Made by a program: the position numbers and the translations under genes
NCBI GenBank assembly: GCA_964619935.1
Contig: CAZUGO010000062.1
Coordinates: 62,001-126,000, forward strand
Origin: CAZUGO01 sp964619935
GTDB lineage: Bacteria > Planctomycetota > Phycisphaerae > UBA1845 > CAIVHJ01
Length of the DNA stretch: 64,000 nt
Direction of reading: 5' to 3'
Notes under the pieces: model-generated
Told to the model about the DNA's origin: nothing
The model's input: the letters and a program-made list of their open reading frames with translations, nothing else
Databases searched by the model: none
Shown here: positions 17,212 through 25,533 of the stretch, one piece after another
Layout: every line of letters starts with the position of its first letter
How positions within the stretch are numbered: the first letter of the stretch is position 1

Positions 17212-17919
17212 ATGGCGACCACCCGCAATCCATCCACGATCACGGCGTATCAGGCCAAAGGTCGTTATCAGCAGATTGAGGTGGCCGCTGCGTATGATGC
17301 CGAGCGGTTCCGGAGCTGGCTGGGTCGGGCGGCCCACCGCCGGGAGATGGCGGCTTTGGGGCGGGTGTTGGATGGTTATCAGGTGGGTGACGGCACCGTG
17401 CTGGATATCCCCTGCGGCACCGCCCGGATGTTCGAGGCCTACGCCGGCCGTGGTTTGCGGGTTACCGGGGCCGACCTATCCAAGAACATGCTGGCCCAGG
17501 CACAGGCCCGGTTTGGCGACATCCCGGACTTTGACTTCACGGTTGCCGACGCCGAGACCTTGCCGTTTGCCGATGACTCGTTTGACTACGCGGTCAGCTT
17601 CCGCTTGATGTGTCACCTGCCGCCTCGTGTTCGCCGCCGGGTGTTGTCGGAGATGATCCGCGTGGCCCGCCGGCTGCTCCTGATCAATTATCATTTCAAC
17701 GTTCGTTCACCCCTGTTGTGGATCAGCCGGCTGCTGCGCCGCGGCAGTGCCATGCTGCCGTTCCCGATGGTTCCATCCGATATTGCATTCGACCTGGAGA
17801 ACCAACCGGTCCACGTTTGCGAAATCCAGCGCCTGGCCTGGTACGAACCCAGCGCCGCCATCGTGGTCCTTCGCAAGAACGGGGCCCTTCCCGTGCGGCA
17901 GTACGCGCCCCAAACGTAG
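17212..17919 (+). CDS. Class I SAM-dependent methyltransferase (UbiE-like)
   Basis: 235 residues; the ATG follows the flippase stop directly. Motif I VLDIPCGTARMFEAY begins near residue 64, with VTGADLSKNML and the DAETLPFADDSFDYAVSF block that is characteristic of Methyltransf_11/UbiE proteins, then RRVLSEMIRVARRLLLINYH. It resembles methyltransferases that act late on glycans or lipids. Position suggests it is the last gene of the polysaccharide operon; 93 bp later the strand switches to the convergent PQQ-propeller gene. Confidence 0.85.
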   Translation: MATTRNPSTITAYQAKGRYQQIEVAAAYDAERFRSWLGRAAHRREMAALGRVLDGYQVGDGTVLDIPCGTARMFEAYAGRGLRVTGADLSKNMLAQAQARFGDIPDFDFTVADAETLPFADDSFDYAVSFRLMCHLPPRVRRRVLSEMIRVARRLLLINYHFNVRSPLLWISRLLRRGSAMLPFPMVPSDIAFDLENQPVHVCEIQRLAWYEPSAAIVVLRKNGALPVRQYAPQT

Positions 17920-18012
17920 CATCTCATGATGCCGGCTGGGGTGGCCTGAAGGTGGCAGGTGCCTTGGTGTGGATTCCATGCCGGTGGGCCGCGCCGGCGG
18001 AGGCCCGGCGGT

Positions 18013-19740
18013 TCAGCGGGTGATCTGGCCGGACATCACGCCGCCGTAGCAGTCCCCGAACCAGGTGCCGCTGTAAAAGTCGCGATAGATCATCACCCGG
18101 GCCGAGTAGGTCCCCAGGAACGGTAAGACGAGTTGGTCCACCGTGATGACCGGAGTGTCGCCGGCCCACAACACCCGAACCATCACCGGAAGGGTGACGT
18201 CTTTTTCGGCGTACTGGATGCGGGCTTTGAGGACCCAGTGGTCGTCCTGCAGCTTGGTGACCTCGGTAATCGAGTACTGCTCGCTGCGCGGCGGCTGGAG
18301 CGTCGGGTTCTGGGAATCCGTCTCAAACGCAACCATCTGCCAGTGGCCCGACAACGTGGCCCCGGAGAGCGTCTTGATGAACTGTTGCTCCAGGGCAGCC
18401 CGGTCCGAAGGCGCCGGCGGCGCCGCAACCGCGGCCGGCGCTGCACTCAGGTTGGCGCACACCAGGGTCTCGTCGTTCCGGGCATAGATATGACGATCGG
18501 CGAAGGCCGGATGCGACCAGCAGACGCCACCGCGCTGGGGAAGCTGGCGGGTGGTGGGATCCAGCAGGTGCGCTCGGCTGATTTCCTGGAATCCGGCGGG
18601 CGACAACCGGCTGATGATCAGGTCGCCCTTCTCGTTGAACATCCAGGTGGTCGGCCCGTTTTGGATCAGATGCAGCGTGGCCCAACGCGCCGTGGGCACG
18701 GCATCCAGGCTGGTCCACACCCGGTCGCCGGTGCGCAGGTTCAGACAGCGCAGTTCGCCATAGCTGTCTACTCCGTAGATGTGATCATCTTTGAGCAGCG
18801 GGGTGGCGATGATGCTTTGCAGGCTGTCGGTGTCCTTCTCGCTGGAGCCACGGCGGCGCCAGATTTCCTTGACGGCCAGTTGGTCGGGATCCAACTCCAG
18901 CAGCAATGACCCATCGAAAAAGCCCGATACGAACAGGTACTTGCCGGCATGCACCGGAGTGGCCACCCCGATGACCATCCGCACCGGCGGGAATTCAACC
19001 TTCCAATGGACTTGACCGGACTGAGGGTCCAGGCCGGCCACGTGGTCGCCGGTCCAGCACACCAGCACGCGCTGACCCGCCTGGTCGATGACGATCGGAG
19101 CGGAATACGAGGCCCGATCGTCCAGGGCTTGCCAGCGCAGCACACCGCTGTGTTTGTCAAATGCTGCCACGCACCCGCCTGGCGTCGCACCGATCTGGGT
19201 GATGATCAAGTCTCCTTCGATCAGCGGTGAGGCGGCCAGTCCCCAGATTGGCATCTGGATGTCGTAGTCGGCATCCAGATCACGGTGCCAGCGGACCGCG
19301 CCGCTGGCGGCATCGAGGCACCACAGGTCGCCCATGGTGCCGAAGGCGTAGGCCCGGCCCTGGTCGATGAGCACCGCAGCCCGCGGACCGGCATCATAGC
19401 TGACGTCGCGGTAGGGGCAGTCGTAGACGTGCGTCCACAACGCCTGCCCGGTGGCGGCATCGAAACAGTGCACCCGCTCCATCTGCTTGGGCTCCACCAC
19501 CCGGTCGGTGACGTAGACCCGTCCCGCGGCGACGGTGGGTCCGCTGTAGCCGCTGGAGATGGGCACTTGCCACTTGATTGGAACCTGGGGGCCGTCGAAT
19601 CGCTCGAGAAGATTGGTTTCGCGCCACACGCCGTCGCGCCCCGGTCCGCGCCACTGCGGCCAGTCGTCGGCATGGCCGGCTCCGCACACCAGCAACAGGA
19701 CGATCCCGGAAATCCTCAGCCGGCCCGGTTGATGCAACAT
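18013..19740 (-). CDS. Secreted PQQ-propeller-like protein
   Basis: 575 residues from ATG 19740 (AAGGGGAG 6 nt upstream). The signal peptide is evident (LRISGIVLLLVCGAGHA, mature start at DDWPQWRGPGRDGVW). The family hallmark WPQWRGPxRDG is followed by beta-propeller blades with repeated xGxxxWxxxxx strands (GRVYVTDRV, ALWTHVYD, AVRWHRDLD, VLRWQALDD, QVHWKVEFP, DRVWTSLD). These planctomycete outer-membrane or periplasmic proteins usually carry WD-like PQQ repeats without bound quinone. After residue about 450 comes a separate all-beta domain of unknown type. No dehydrogenase active-site residues are seen, so this is probably a binding or assembly protein. Confidence 0.85.
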   Translation of the reverse strand: MLHQPGRLRISGIVLLLVCGAGHADDWPQWRGPGRDGVWRETNLLERFDGPQVPIKWQVPISSGYSGPTVAAGRVYVTDRVVEPKQMERVHCFDAATGQALWTHVYDCPYRDVSYDAGPRAAVLIDQGRAYAFGTMGDLWCLDAASGAVRWHRDLDADYDIQMPIWGLAASPLIEGDLIITQIGATPGGCVAAFDKHSGVLRWQALDDRASYSAPIVIDQAGQRVLVCWTGDHVAGLDPQSGQVHWKVEFPPVRMVIGVATPVHAGKYLFVSGFFDGSLLLELDPDQLAVKEIWRRRGSSEKDTDSLQSIIATPLLKDDHIYGVDSYGELRCLNLRTGDRVWTSLDAVPTARWATLHLIQNGPTTWMFNEKGDLIISRLSPAGFQEISRAHLLDPTTRQLPQRGGVCWSHPAFADRHIYARNDETLVCANLSAAPAAVAAPPAPSDRAALEQQFIKTLSGATLSGHWQMVAFETDSQNPTLQPPRSEQYSITEVTKLQDDHWVLKARIQYAEKDVTLPVMVRVLWAGDTPVITVDQLVLPFLGTYSARVMIYRDFYSGTWFGDCYGGVMSGQITR

Positions 19741-20155
19741 GACGCAACTCCCCTTGATGGCTCGAACGCGGCACCGCTCCGCCGGACCCTCGCCGCCCGG
19801 TGGCGGCCCATTTTGTAATCGATTGCCCGCCCAATGCAAACCCGCAGCGCCGCACTTGGCCTCGCCGGCGCGCCGCCCACTCCCCCGGGTGGTGCGCCCG
19901 GTGTCCCGCGCAGCCAGAATTACTGACCAGATCAACTTCCGTTTCGGGCCTGGGCGGACGGGCGGCGGCGACGGCGCGGCATTGCCTTCAAAGGCGAGTA
20001 TGCGGATCCCAAAGCCAATGGGGCCATGACCAAGGAACGGTGGGGGGTATCGCATTATCAGCGACGAGAAGTTCGTCTTGGAGATGACCCTCCAGTGTCG
20101 GGTGACGCCGGGACAAGATGGTCACGGGTTGGGGGCCGTGTAATAATGGGCGACT
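19741..20155. other. Divergent intergenic region, no gene seen
   Basis: 415 bp between the PQQ-propeller gene and the ferredoxin gene. TAATAAT at 20141-20147, 8 bp before the ferredoxin ATG, is the only promoter-like element noticed. Confidence 0.35.
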
Positions 20156-20539
20156 ATGCCGGCGTTCGAACGACATGTGTTCGTCTGTACCAACCAGCGG
20201 GAGGCGGAACATCCTCGGGGCTGTTGTTCCGCCAAGGAGGCAGCGGCCATCCGGGAGGTGCTCAAGATCGCTTGCGTGCAGGCCGGGTTGGCGGGGAAGG
20301 TCCGCATCAACACGGCTGGATGTTTGGATCAATGTGAGCATGGTCCAACCGTCGTCATCTATCCTGAGGCCGTCTGGTACGGCTTCGTGACGCCTGCCGA
20401 CATTCCCGAGATCATTCAGGCACACCTGATCGAAGGCCGCCCGGTTGAGCGGCTGCGACTGCCAGACACCTGTGTCAACACGGCCCAATGCCCACACCGT
20501 GGCGGCACGGTCCGATTGGGCGGCATCCGGCCCGCGTAG
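20156..20539 (+). CDS. Thioredoxin-like [2Fe-2S] ferredoxin
   Basis: 127 residues. The N-terminal domain matches the Shethna-type thioredoxin-fold ferredoxin: Cys11 in FVCTN, the CC pair near residue 23, then NTAGCLDQCEHGP with Cys55 and Cys59, giving the C-x10-12-C...C-x3-C cluster pattern. GPTVVIYPEAVWYGFVTPADIPEII is also characteristic of the family. The C-terminal tail carries two further Cys (TCVNTAQC) of unknown use. It would be a small electron carrier. It is monocistronic, with no obvious redox partner next door. Confidence 0.85.
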   Translation: MPAFERHVFVCTNQREAEHPRGCCSAKEAAAIREVLKIACVQAGLAGKVRINTAGCLDQCEHGPTVVIYPEAVWYGFVTPADIPEIIQAHLIEGRPVERLRLPDTCVNTAQCPHRGGTVRLGGIRPA

Positions 20540-20848
20540 AACCCAGGGGAGCCGAACCCCGCATCTTTACCCTTGGCAGCCGCAAGGACCCATACACGCT
20601 GCGATGCCGCCAGGCCGCGGCGGTTCAGCAACTGGCGACGCCAGGCCACCGGCGACCGCCAGGATCCGATGGTCTGAGGCGGTCGCTGATCCTGAGCTGC
20701 ATTCCACGGCCGGCAGGCACTTTGCGGCCGAATGGGTTATACTCAACGCCCGCTCGCACGGGCCCTCGTCGGCGGACCTGTGGCCCGCAGGGCCTCGGAG
20801 TGCCAGTTCAGTGGATCGCCGGGTCACCCCGTCAGGAATTGATTCGTG
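20540..20848 (+). other. Intergenic region before the RimK-type cluster
   Basis: 309 bp. A TATACT box at 20738-20743 stands about 105 bp before the first gene of the cluster; no good -35 is seen. Nothing else recognised. Confidence 0.35.
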
Positions 20849-21319
20849 ATGATCAAGAAGCGCAAACGCAGGGCGGGATTCCCCAGAAGGAAGAAAGAGG
20901 TCATCGGCTGGCGCGAGTTCGTTTCCTTCCCGGAGTGGGGCGTCAAAGGCATTGAGGCCAAGGCCGACACCGGTGCCCGGACCAGCGCGATTCATGTGGA
21001 TAATCTCAAGAAGCTGGCCGGCAACCTGGTGTCATTCGATGTGGTCAGCGATCCGGATGCTCCGGACTCGAATGTTCCGGTGGTTGCCAGGATCGTCCGC
21101 GCCACGCGGGTCCGATCGAGCAACGGCCAGGTGCAGCATCGCTATGTCGTCGCCACCCGGGTGCGGATCGGATCCATCACCAAAGTGATTGAGACCAGCC
21201 TGGTGTGTCGCAAGCACATGAAATGCCGGATGCTGCTGGGCCGCGAGGCCCTCAGCGGCGACTTCGTGGTGGACAGCAGCCGCCGGTATACCACCAGCAA
21301 GGGAGTCAGCGGATCATGA
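20849..21319 (+). CDS. Retropepsin-like protein, RimK-associated (RimB/PF05618-type)
   Basis: 156 residues from ATG 20849 (a GTG immediately precedes it). After a basic tail (KKRKRRAGFPRRKK) comes the family start VIGWREFVSFPEWGVKGIEAKADTGARTSAIH. DTGA is the Asp-Thr-Gly catalytic triad seen in retropepsin-like aspartic proteases, although many databases name the family 'ATP-dependent zinc protease'. These proteins are nearly always encoded next to a RimK ATP-grasp ligase, as here, where the gene overlaps rimK by 4 bp (ATGA). They are thought to trim or process the peptide tails that RimK makes. Confidence 0.87.
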   Translation: MIKKRKRRAGFPRRKKEVIGWREFVSFPEWGVKGIEAKADTGARTSAIHVDNLKKLAGNLVSFDVVSDPDAPDSNVPVVARIVRATRVRSSNGQVQHRYVVATRVRIGSITKVIETSLVCRKHMKCRMLLGREALSGDFVVDSSRRYTTSKGVSGS

Positions 21320-22536
21320 AAATCGGCGTGATGACCCGAAACCCCAAGAGTTACACCATGAGGCGCTTCAAGGAGGCGGCCGAGGCTCGGGATTGCAGGA
21401 TCCGGCCGCTGAACACGCTCAAGTTCGCGATCTCGCTGGAGCAGGAATACCCGGACCTGTACTACGAGGGCAAGCCGGTTGCCAGTTACGATGCGATCAT
21501 TCCGAGGATTGGGGCTTCGCTGACCTACTTCGGCACCGCCATCGTTCGCCAGTTCCAACAGATGAATGTCTTCTGCCTGAATTCGGCCGCGAGCATCTTG
21601 AACGCCCGGGACAAGCTCCGCAGCTTCCAGATCCTCAGCAAACACGATCTCGGCATCCCGGCGACCGCGTTTGTGCGGCGCAAGCAGGACGTGCTTCCGG
21701 CGATCGAGCGGCTTGGCGGCACGCCGGTCATGATCAAGGTTCTGGAGGGCACCCAGGGGGTCGGGGTCATCCTGGCCGAGACGCCCAAGATCGCCGAAGC
21801 CATCATCGAGACCCTGCAAAGCGCCAAGCAGAACGTGCTCATCCAACGGTTTGTTTCCGAAAGCAAAGGCAAGGACATCAGGGCCATCGTGATTGGTGAC
21901 CGCGTGGTCGCGGCGATGCGGCGGACCGCCAAGGGCCAGGAATATCGCAGCAACGTGCACCGCGGGGGATCGACCGAGGCGGTGACCCTGGAGCCGGAGT
22001 ACGAGCGGACGGCCATTCAGGCCACCCAGATCATGGGGCTGAGGTTCGCCGGTGTCGACATGCTGGAAGCCCAGGACGGGCCCCAGATCATGGAGGTCAA
22101 TTCGTCGCCGGGTCTGGAGGGCATTGAGACGGCCTGCCAGATCGACGTCGCCGGGGCCATCGTGGACTTCGTGAAGGAGGACGTCAGCTTTCCGGAGCTG
22201 GACGTCCGGCAGCGCTTGACGGTGAGCAAGAGCTACGGCGTTCACGAATTGCTGGTGGCCAACGATTCCGACCTGGTCGGCAAGACCGTCTCGAGTTCGG
22301 CGCTCCGCGAGCGCGACATCGTCATCCTGACCATCCAGCGCGGCCGCCACGTGATCTGCAACCCGACGCATTCACGGATCATCGAGCCCGGCGATCGCCT
22401 GGTGTGTTTCGGGAAGCGGGACACCCTCCGCGAAATGCTTCCGGTTCGGAAGCGGCGGCGAAGGCCGCGAAAACTGGTGACCCAGGTCCGGCCGTCCAGC
22501 GAGAGTTCGCCCCGTCAGGAATCCGTCGATGGCTGA
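21316..22536 (+). CDS. rimK: RimK-family ATP-grasp glutamate ligase fused to a TrkA_C-like domain
   Basis: 406 residues from ATG 21316. Residues 1-300 are a RimK-type ligase: MKIGVMTRNPKSYT..., PRIGASLTYFGTAIVRQF, RDKLRSFQIL, then the ATP-grasp region VMIKVLEGTQGVGVILAET and the metal-binding end VDMLEAQDGPQIMEVNSSPGLEGIE. The family adds glutamates to ribosomal protein S6 or makes poly-glutamate peptides. Residues about 302-376 (GVHELLVANDSDLVGKTVSSSALRERDIVILTIQRG...PGDRLVCFGK) resemble the TrkA_C/RCK_C ligand-binding domain usually found in K+ channel regulators. RimK of E. coli (300 residues) lacks it. The basic C-terminal tail is disordered. First and last bases overlap both neighbours. 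Confidence 0.88.
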   Translation: MKIGVMTRNPKSYTMRRFKEAAEARDCRIRPLNTLKFAISLEQEYPDLYYEGKPVASYDAIIPRIGASLTYFGTAIVRQFQQMNVFCLNSAASILNARDKLRSFQILSKHDLGIPATAFVRRKQDVLPAIERLGGTPVMIKVLEGTQGVGVILAETPKIAEAIIETLQSAKQNVLIQRFVSESKGKDIRAIVIGDRVVAAMRRTAKGQEYRSNVHRGGSTEAVTLEPEYERTAIQATQIMGLRFAGVDMLEAQDGPQIMEVNSSPGLEGIETACQIDVAGAIVDFVKEDVSFPELDVRQRLTVSKSYGVHELLVANDSDLVGKTVSSSALRERDIVILTIQRGRHVICNPTHSRIIEPGDRLVCFGKRDTLREMLPVRKRRRRPRKLVTQVRPSSESSPRQESVDG

Positions 22537-23587
22537 GGGGGACGTCCTACACATTGGTGGAACCCGGGTGGCCCTCGGAGAACGCCGCGATATTGAGCTG
22601 GAGGTCACCGAGAGTTACTCCGGAGTGCCGCTGCTGATTCCCACGCGGGTGTGGCGCGCCGAGCAACCGGGCCCGACCCTCTTCGTGACGGCGGCGGTCC
22701 ACGGCGACGAACTGAATGGAACCGGCATCGTTCGGGAATTGATGCTCAATCCGCCGTTCGAACTCCGCCGCGGCACCTTGATTCTGGTGCCCGTGGTCAA
22801 CATGCTGGGGTTCGAGCGCCAGTCACGCTACCTGCCGGATCGCCGCGACTTGAATCGATCGTTCCCGGGATCGCCGGACGGCAGCCTGGCCAGCCGCTTT
22901 GCCCACACCGTCTTTCGCGAAATCATCAGGAAGTGCGACTACGGGATCGATTTGCATTCGGCCGCCATCCGCCGCACCAATTTCCCCAATATTCGAGCGG
23001 ACCTGTCCCTGCCGGCGGTCAAGTGGCTGAGCCTGGCCTTCGGCTGCGAACTGGTGGTGATCGGCCGGGGTCCCAAGGGCTCGTTACGAAGAAGCGCCTG
23101 CAGCGCGGGCGTGCCGACCATCATCCTGGAGGCCGGCGAGGTCTGGAAGATGGAACCCGGCATCATCGAGTATGGCTTGCGCGGAATCAAGAACGTGCTC
23201 ATCGAGCTGGGCCTGGTCCAGGGCAAGCGGCGGCGGCCGGCATTCCAGGCGCTCGTCGAAAAAACCAGGTGGATCCGCGCCGATCGCGGTGGATTGCTGC
23301 AGTTTCACGTGGCCCCCGGTGACGTGGTGGAAGCCGGCCAGCCGATCGCGACCAACACGGATCTGTTCGGCCGCGAGCAGAATGTGGTGCGCACGCCCGA
23401 CAGCGGCTTCATTCTGGGAATGACCACCTTGCCCACGGTCAAGCCCGGCGATCCGGTGTGCCACATCGCGGTGCCCTCGGAAGGCATGACCGCAATCCGC
23501 GCCGCCGTCGACAAGCTGTCCAACAAGAGCCTGCACGAGCGACTCAAGGATGACCTGGCCTCGAACATCTTCGTCGCCGAGAAATGA
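22529..23587 (+). CDS. Succinylglutamate desuccinylase/aspartoacylase-family metallopeptidase
   Basis: 352 residues; overlaps the rimK 3' end by 8 bp. It has the M14-like zinc signature: HGDE near residue 60, NMLGFERQSR, RDLNRSFPG (substrate carboxylate-binding Arg/Asn), and DLHSA with the third ligand near residue 142. ILEAGE carries the likely catalytic Glu. A C-terminal barrel-like region (GLLQFHVAPGDVVEAGQPIATNTDLFG) resembles a biotinyl/lipoyl-type hammerhead, as in other AstE-like proteins. These enzymes cleave acyl-amino acids, and members next to RimK and the RimB-type protein are a conserved trio, which suggests hydrolysis of the modified side chain. The exact substrate is unknown. 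Confidence 0.86.
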   Translation: MAEGDVLHIGGTRVALGERRDIELEVTESYSGVPLLIPTRVWRAEQPGPTLFVTAAVHGDELNGTGIVRELMLNPPFELRRGTLILVPVVNMLGFERQSRYLPDRRDLNRSFPGSPDGSLASRFAHTVFREIIRKCDYGIDLHSAAIRRTNFPNIRADLSLPAVKWLSLAFGCELVVIGRGPKGSLRRSACSAGVPTIILEAGEVWKMEPGIIEYGLRGIKNVLIELGLVQGKRRRPAFQALVEKTRWIRADRGGLLQFHVAPGDVVEAGQPIATNTDLFGREQNVVRTPDSGFILGMTTLPTVKPGDPVCHIAVPSEGMTAIRAAVDKLSNKSLHERLKDDLASNIFVAEK

Positions 23588-23678
23588 CCGGTTGATCCAG
23601 GGCACCGGTCCCTGGTGGGGACCTGACCCACGGGGGCGACGACGCCGGCCGACCCAGGCGCTTCCCGCCCGGGTTCGG

Positions 23679-24938
23679 TCAGCGGGTGTCTGATGGGGCC
23701 GGGCGGTCGGGGCACTCGCCATTGGTGTTGAGCAGGTGCACCTCGACCCTGCCGGCCGCGGCGGCCGCGTGGCCAGGTCTGCACCGCTCGCGCGGGGAGC
23801 GCTCGGTGACGTTCGCCAGGCAGCGGATGGCGCCGCCAAGTCGATAGATGCCCGACACGTCGATGGTCTGCACCGAGAAGCCCAGGTCCATGTACGTCCG
23901 CCGGGCGGCGTCGTCCAGCGCGGCAATGCCGTAGACCGGCATGTACACCGTCTTGCCCCGCGGGCAATGCTCCATGATCACGTTGTTGTAGGTCACCATC
24001 CAGGCATCAGCGGTGCTGACCAGGGCCGGCAATCGCACGATGCGGTACCCCAGGCGGGCGATCTGCAGGGCAACGGAATCGTACAGCGCCTGCACCGCCG
24101 ACGATTCGTTGGTATCATCCCCGATGCGATCGTCGACCGGGTGGGGCGACGAGAACCGCAGCTCGGCCGCCAGCTCCGGGCTGGCAATCAGTACGGTATG
24201 GTCATCCACCGGGGTCAGGTACATGTCGACATGGCACCATGGAACGGTGAACTCACATCCGCCCACCAGGGTGTATTGACGACCCAGGATGCGCTGGAGT
24301 TCGCGATCGATGTCCTCGCGCTCGAGCCCCAGCCGGAGGTTTTCCTCGACCACATTGGCGCCGACGAAGACGTGCCTGTTGTTGGCAACAACGTTGCCGC
24401 CTTCCAAGTGCATCAGGCTGTTGGTCACCTGCGGTCCCCAACCGGTCTGATTCAGCAGGGCAGGAACCATGAGGTCGTTTTCCTTGAACACACAATACTC
24501 GTCGGTCGTGGCCGGCACGAACGTATCGGCCGGCACGTGGCTCCGCGGATATTCGCGGGCCAGGCGGCGGTCGCGCGCCCATACCGAGAGGGGCCGGCTG
24601 ACGTTGAAGACCTGTAATTGGCGGCCGGAGCCGCTGACCGCGGTGCTCCAGCGTGACAGGAACTGGGCGACCTCGATGACGTTGGCACACATCACCTGCA
24701 CTTTGATATCCGGGGGCAGCTTGGCAAACAGGTCGGCAAGCATCGGCTCCAGTTCACTCTGCAACTGCCCGTCGTAGTGCAGCACCAGCGCACGGATTGG
24801 GCCGCCGGTGTCCGAGAGGATGGCGGCCCGTTCGGGAGTCGCCCCGAGGACCCTGTTCAGCGGCAGCACCGTGGTCAGGAGCACCAGCAGGGGCAGAACG
24901 CAGGTTCGTCGCAGGCCGGGAGACGAAGGTGTGTGCAT
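23679..24938 (-). CDS. Secreted pentein-superfamily deiminase-like protein
   Basis: 419 residues from ATG 24938; a GTG at 24959 is an alternative. There is a clear signal peptide (LRRTCVLPLLVLLTTVLPLNRVLGA). Four pentein motifs appear in order: SVWARDRRLA (WxRD of agmatine and peptidyl-arginine deiminases), HLEGGNVVANN, PWCHVDMYLTPVDDHTVLI (the HxD catalytic pair), and LGGAIRCLANV with the catalytic Cys near the C-terminus. The family modifies guanidino groups of agmatine, arginine or peptidyl-arginine. Export is unusual, since agmatine deiminase is cytoplasmic; a secreted protein-arginine deiminase-like role is possible. The C-terminal 50 residues after RCLANV are low-complexity. Confidence 0.75.
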   Translation of the reverse strand: MHTPSSPGLRRTCVLPLLVLLTTVLPLNRVLGATPERAAILSDTGGPIRALVLHYDGQLQSELEPMLADLFAKLPPDIKVQVMCANVIEVAQFLSRWSTAVSGSGRQLQVFNVSRPLSVWARDRRLAREYPRSHVPADTFVPATTDEYCVFKENDLMVPALLNQTGWGPQVTNSLMHLEGGNVVANNRHVFVGANVVEENLRLGLEREDIDRELQRILGRQYTLVGGCEFTVPWCHVDMYLTPVDDHTVLIASPELAAELRFSSPHPVDDRIGDDTNESSAVQALYDSVALQIARLGYRIVRLPALVSTADAWMVTYNNVIMEHCPRGKTVYMPVYGIAALDDAARRTYMDLGFSVQTIDVSGIYRLGGAIRCLANVTERSPRERCRPGHAAAAAGRVEVHLLNTNGECPDRPAPSDTR

Positions 24939-25533
24939 GGCGAATTCCGCGAAAAACACGGCCGGTCACCAACGGCAGTGCGGCGATCCGGTCACGTTCA
25001 CTGAGGGAACAACACCGTGCCGGGAATTGCCCGAAAGACAAGCCCAGACTGCTGCCGGCGGTGTGTCCGAATAGCATAGAGTCTAGGCGGATCCGCTAAG
25101 ACGGCCGTGAAAACGGCATGAAAATGCTTTAATCCGAACCGTGGGCCCGGGTGTCCGGCAATCCCCGGCGCTGCCGGCTCACGGCCGGTTGAGCAGTGGA
25201 TCACAGCGTCGCTCGGCCGCTTTGCAGCGGGGCTGAGCGCTGGATGCCCGAACCGGCGGTGTCGGTTCCGCGGGCGGCGCTACAGCGCTACAGTGGTCCA
25301 CGTTGGATGCAACCAGGCGTTTCAGTACAATCGAAGCGGTGGTCAATTCCACGTCGGATCGGCCCATGGCCGCGTCCGGAAAGCGACCGCTACTGGGAGA
25401 GAGGAGTCGCCCAGGAGCACATGATCGGTGTCGCTGACCCGAGTACGAGGACCTTGGTATCGGTCGTTCTGTGTTCCTATGCGGTGAGCCACCGGCGAAG
25501 CGGGTCTTGCCAAGTGAGAAGGAGAGAAGAGAC
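24939..25533. other. Divergent intergenic region
   Basis: About 595 bp. The left half near 25076-25138 has a partial hairpin (CGGATCCG) and a short AT-rich patch but no named element. The right half carries the promoter at 25303-25331 and an approximately 196-nt leader for the SpaA-like protein gene. Confidence 0.4.
25303..25331 (+). promoter_or_regulatory. Promoter of the SpaA-like surface protein
   Basis: TTGGAT at 25303-25308 and TACAAT at 25326-25331 with a 17-bp spacer; predicted start near 25338. Confidence 0.6.
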
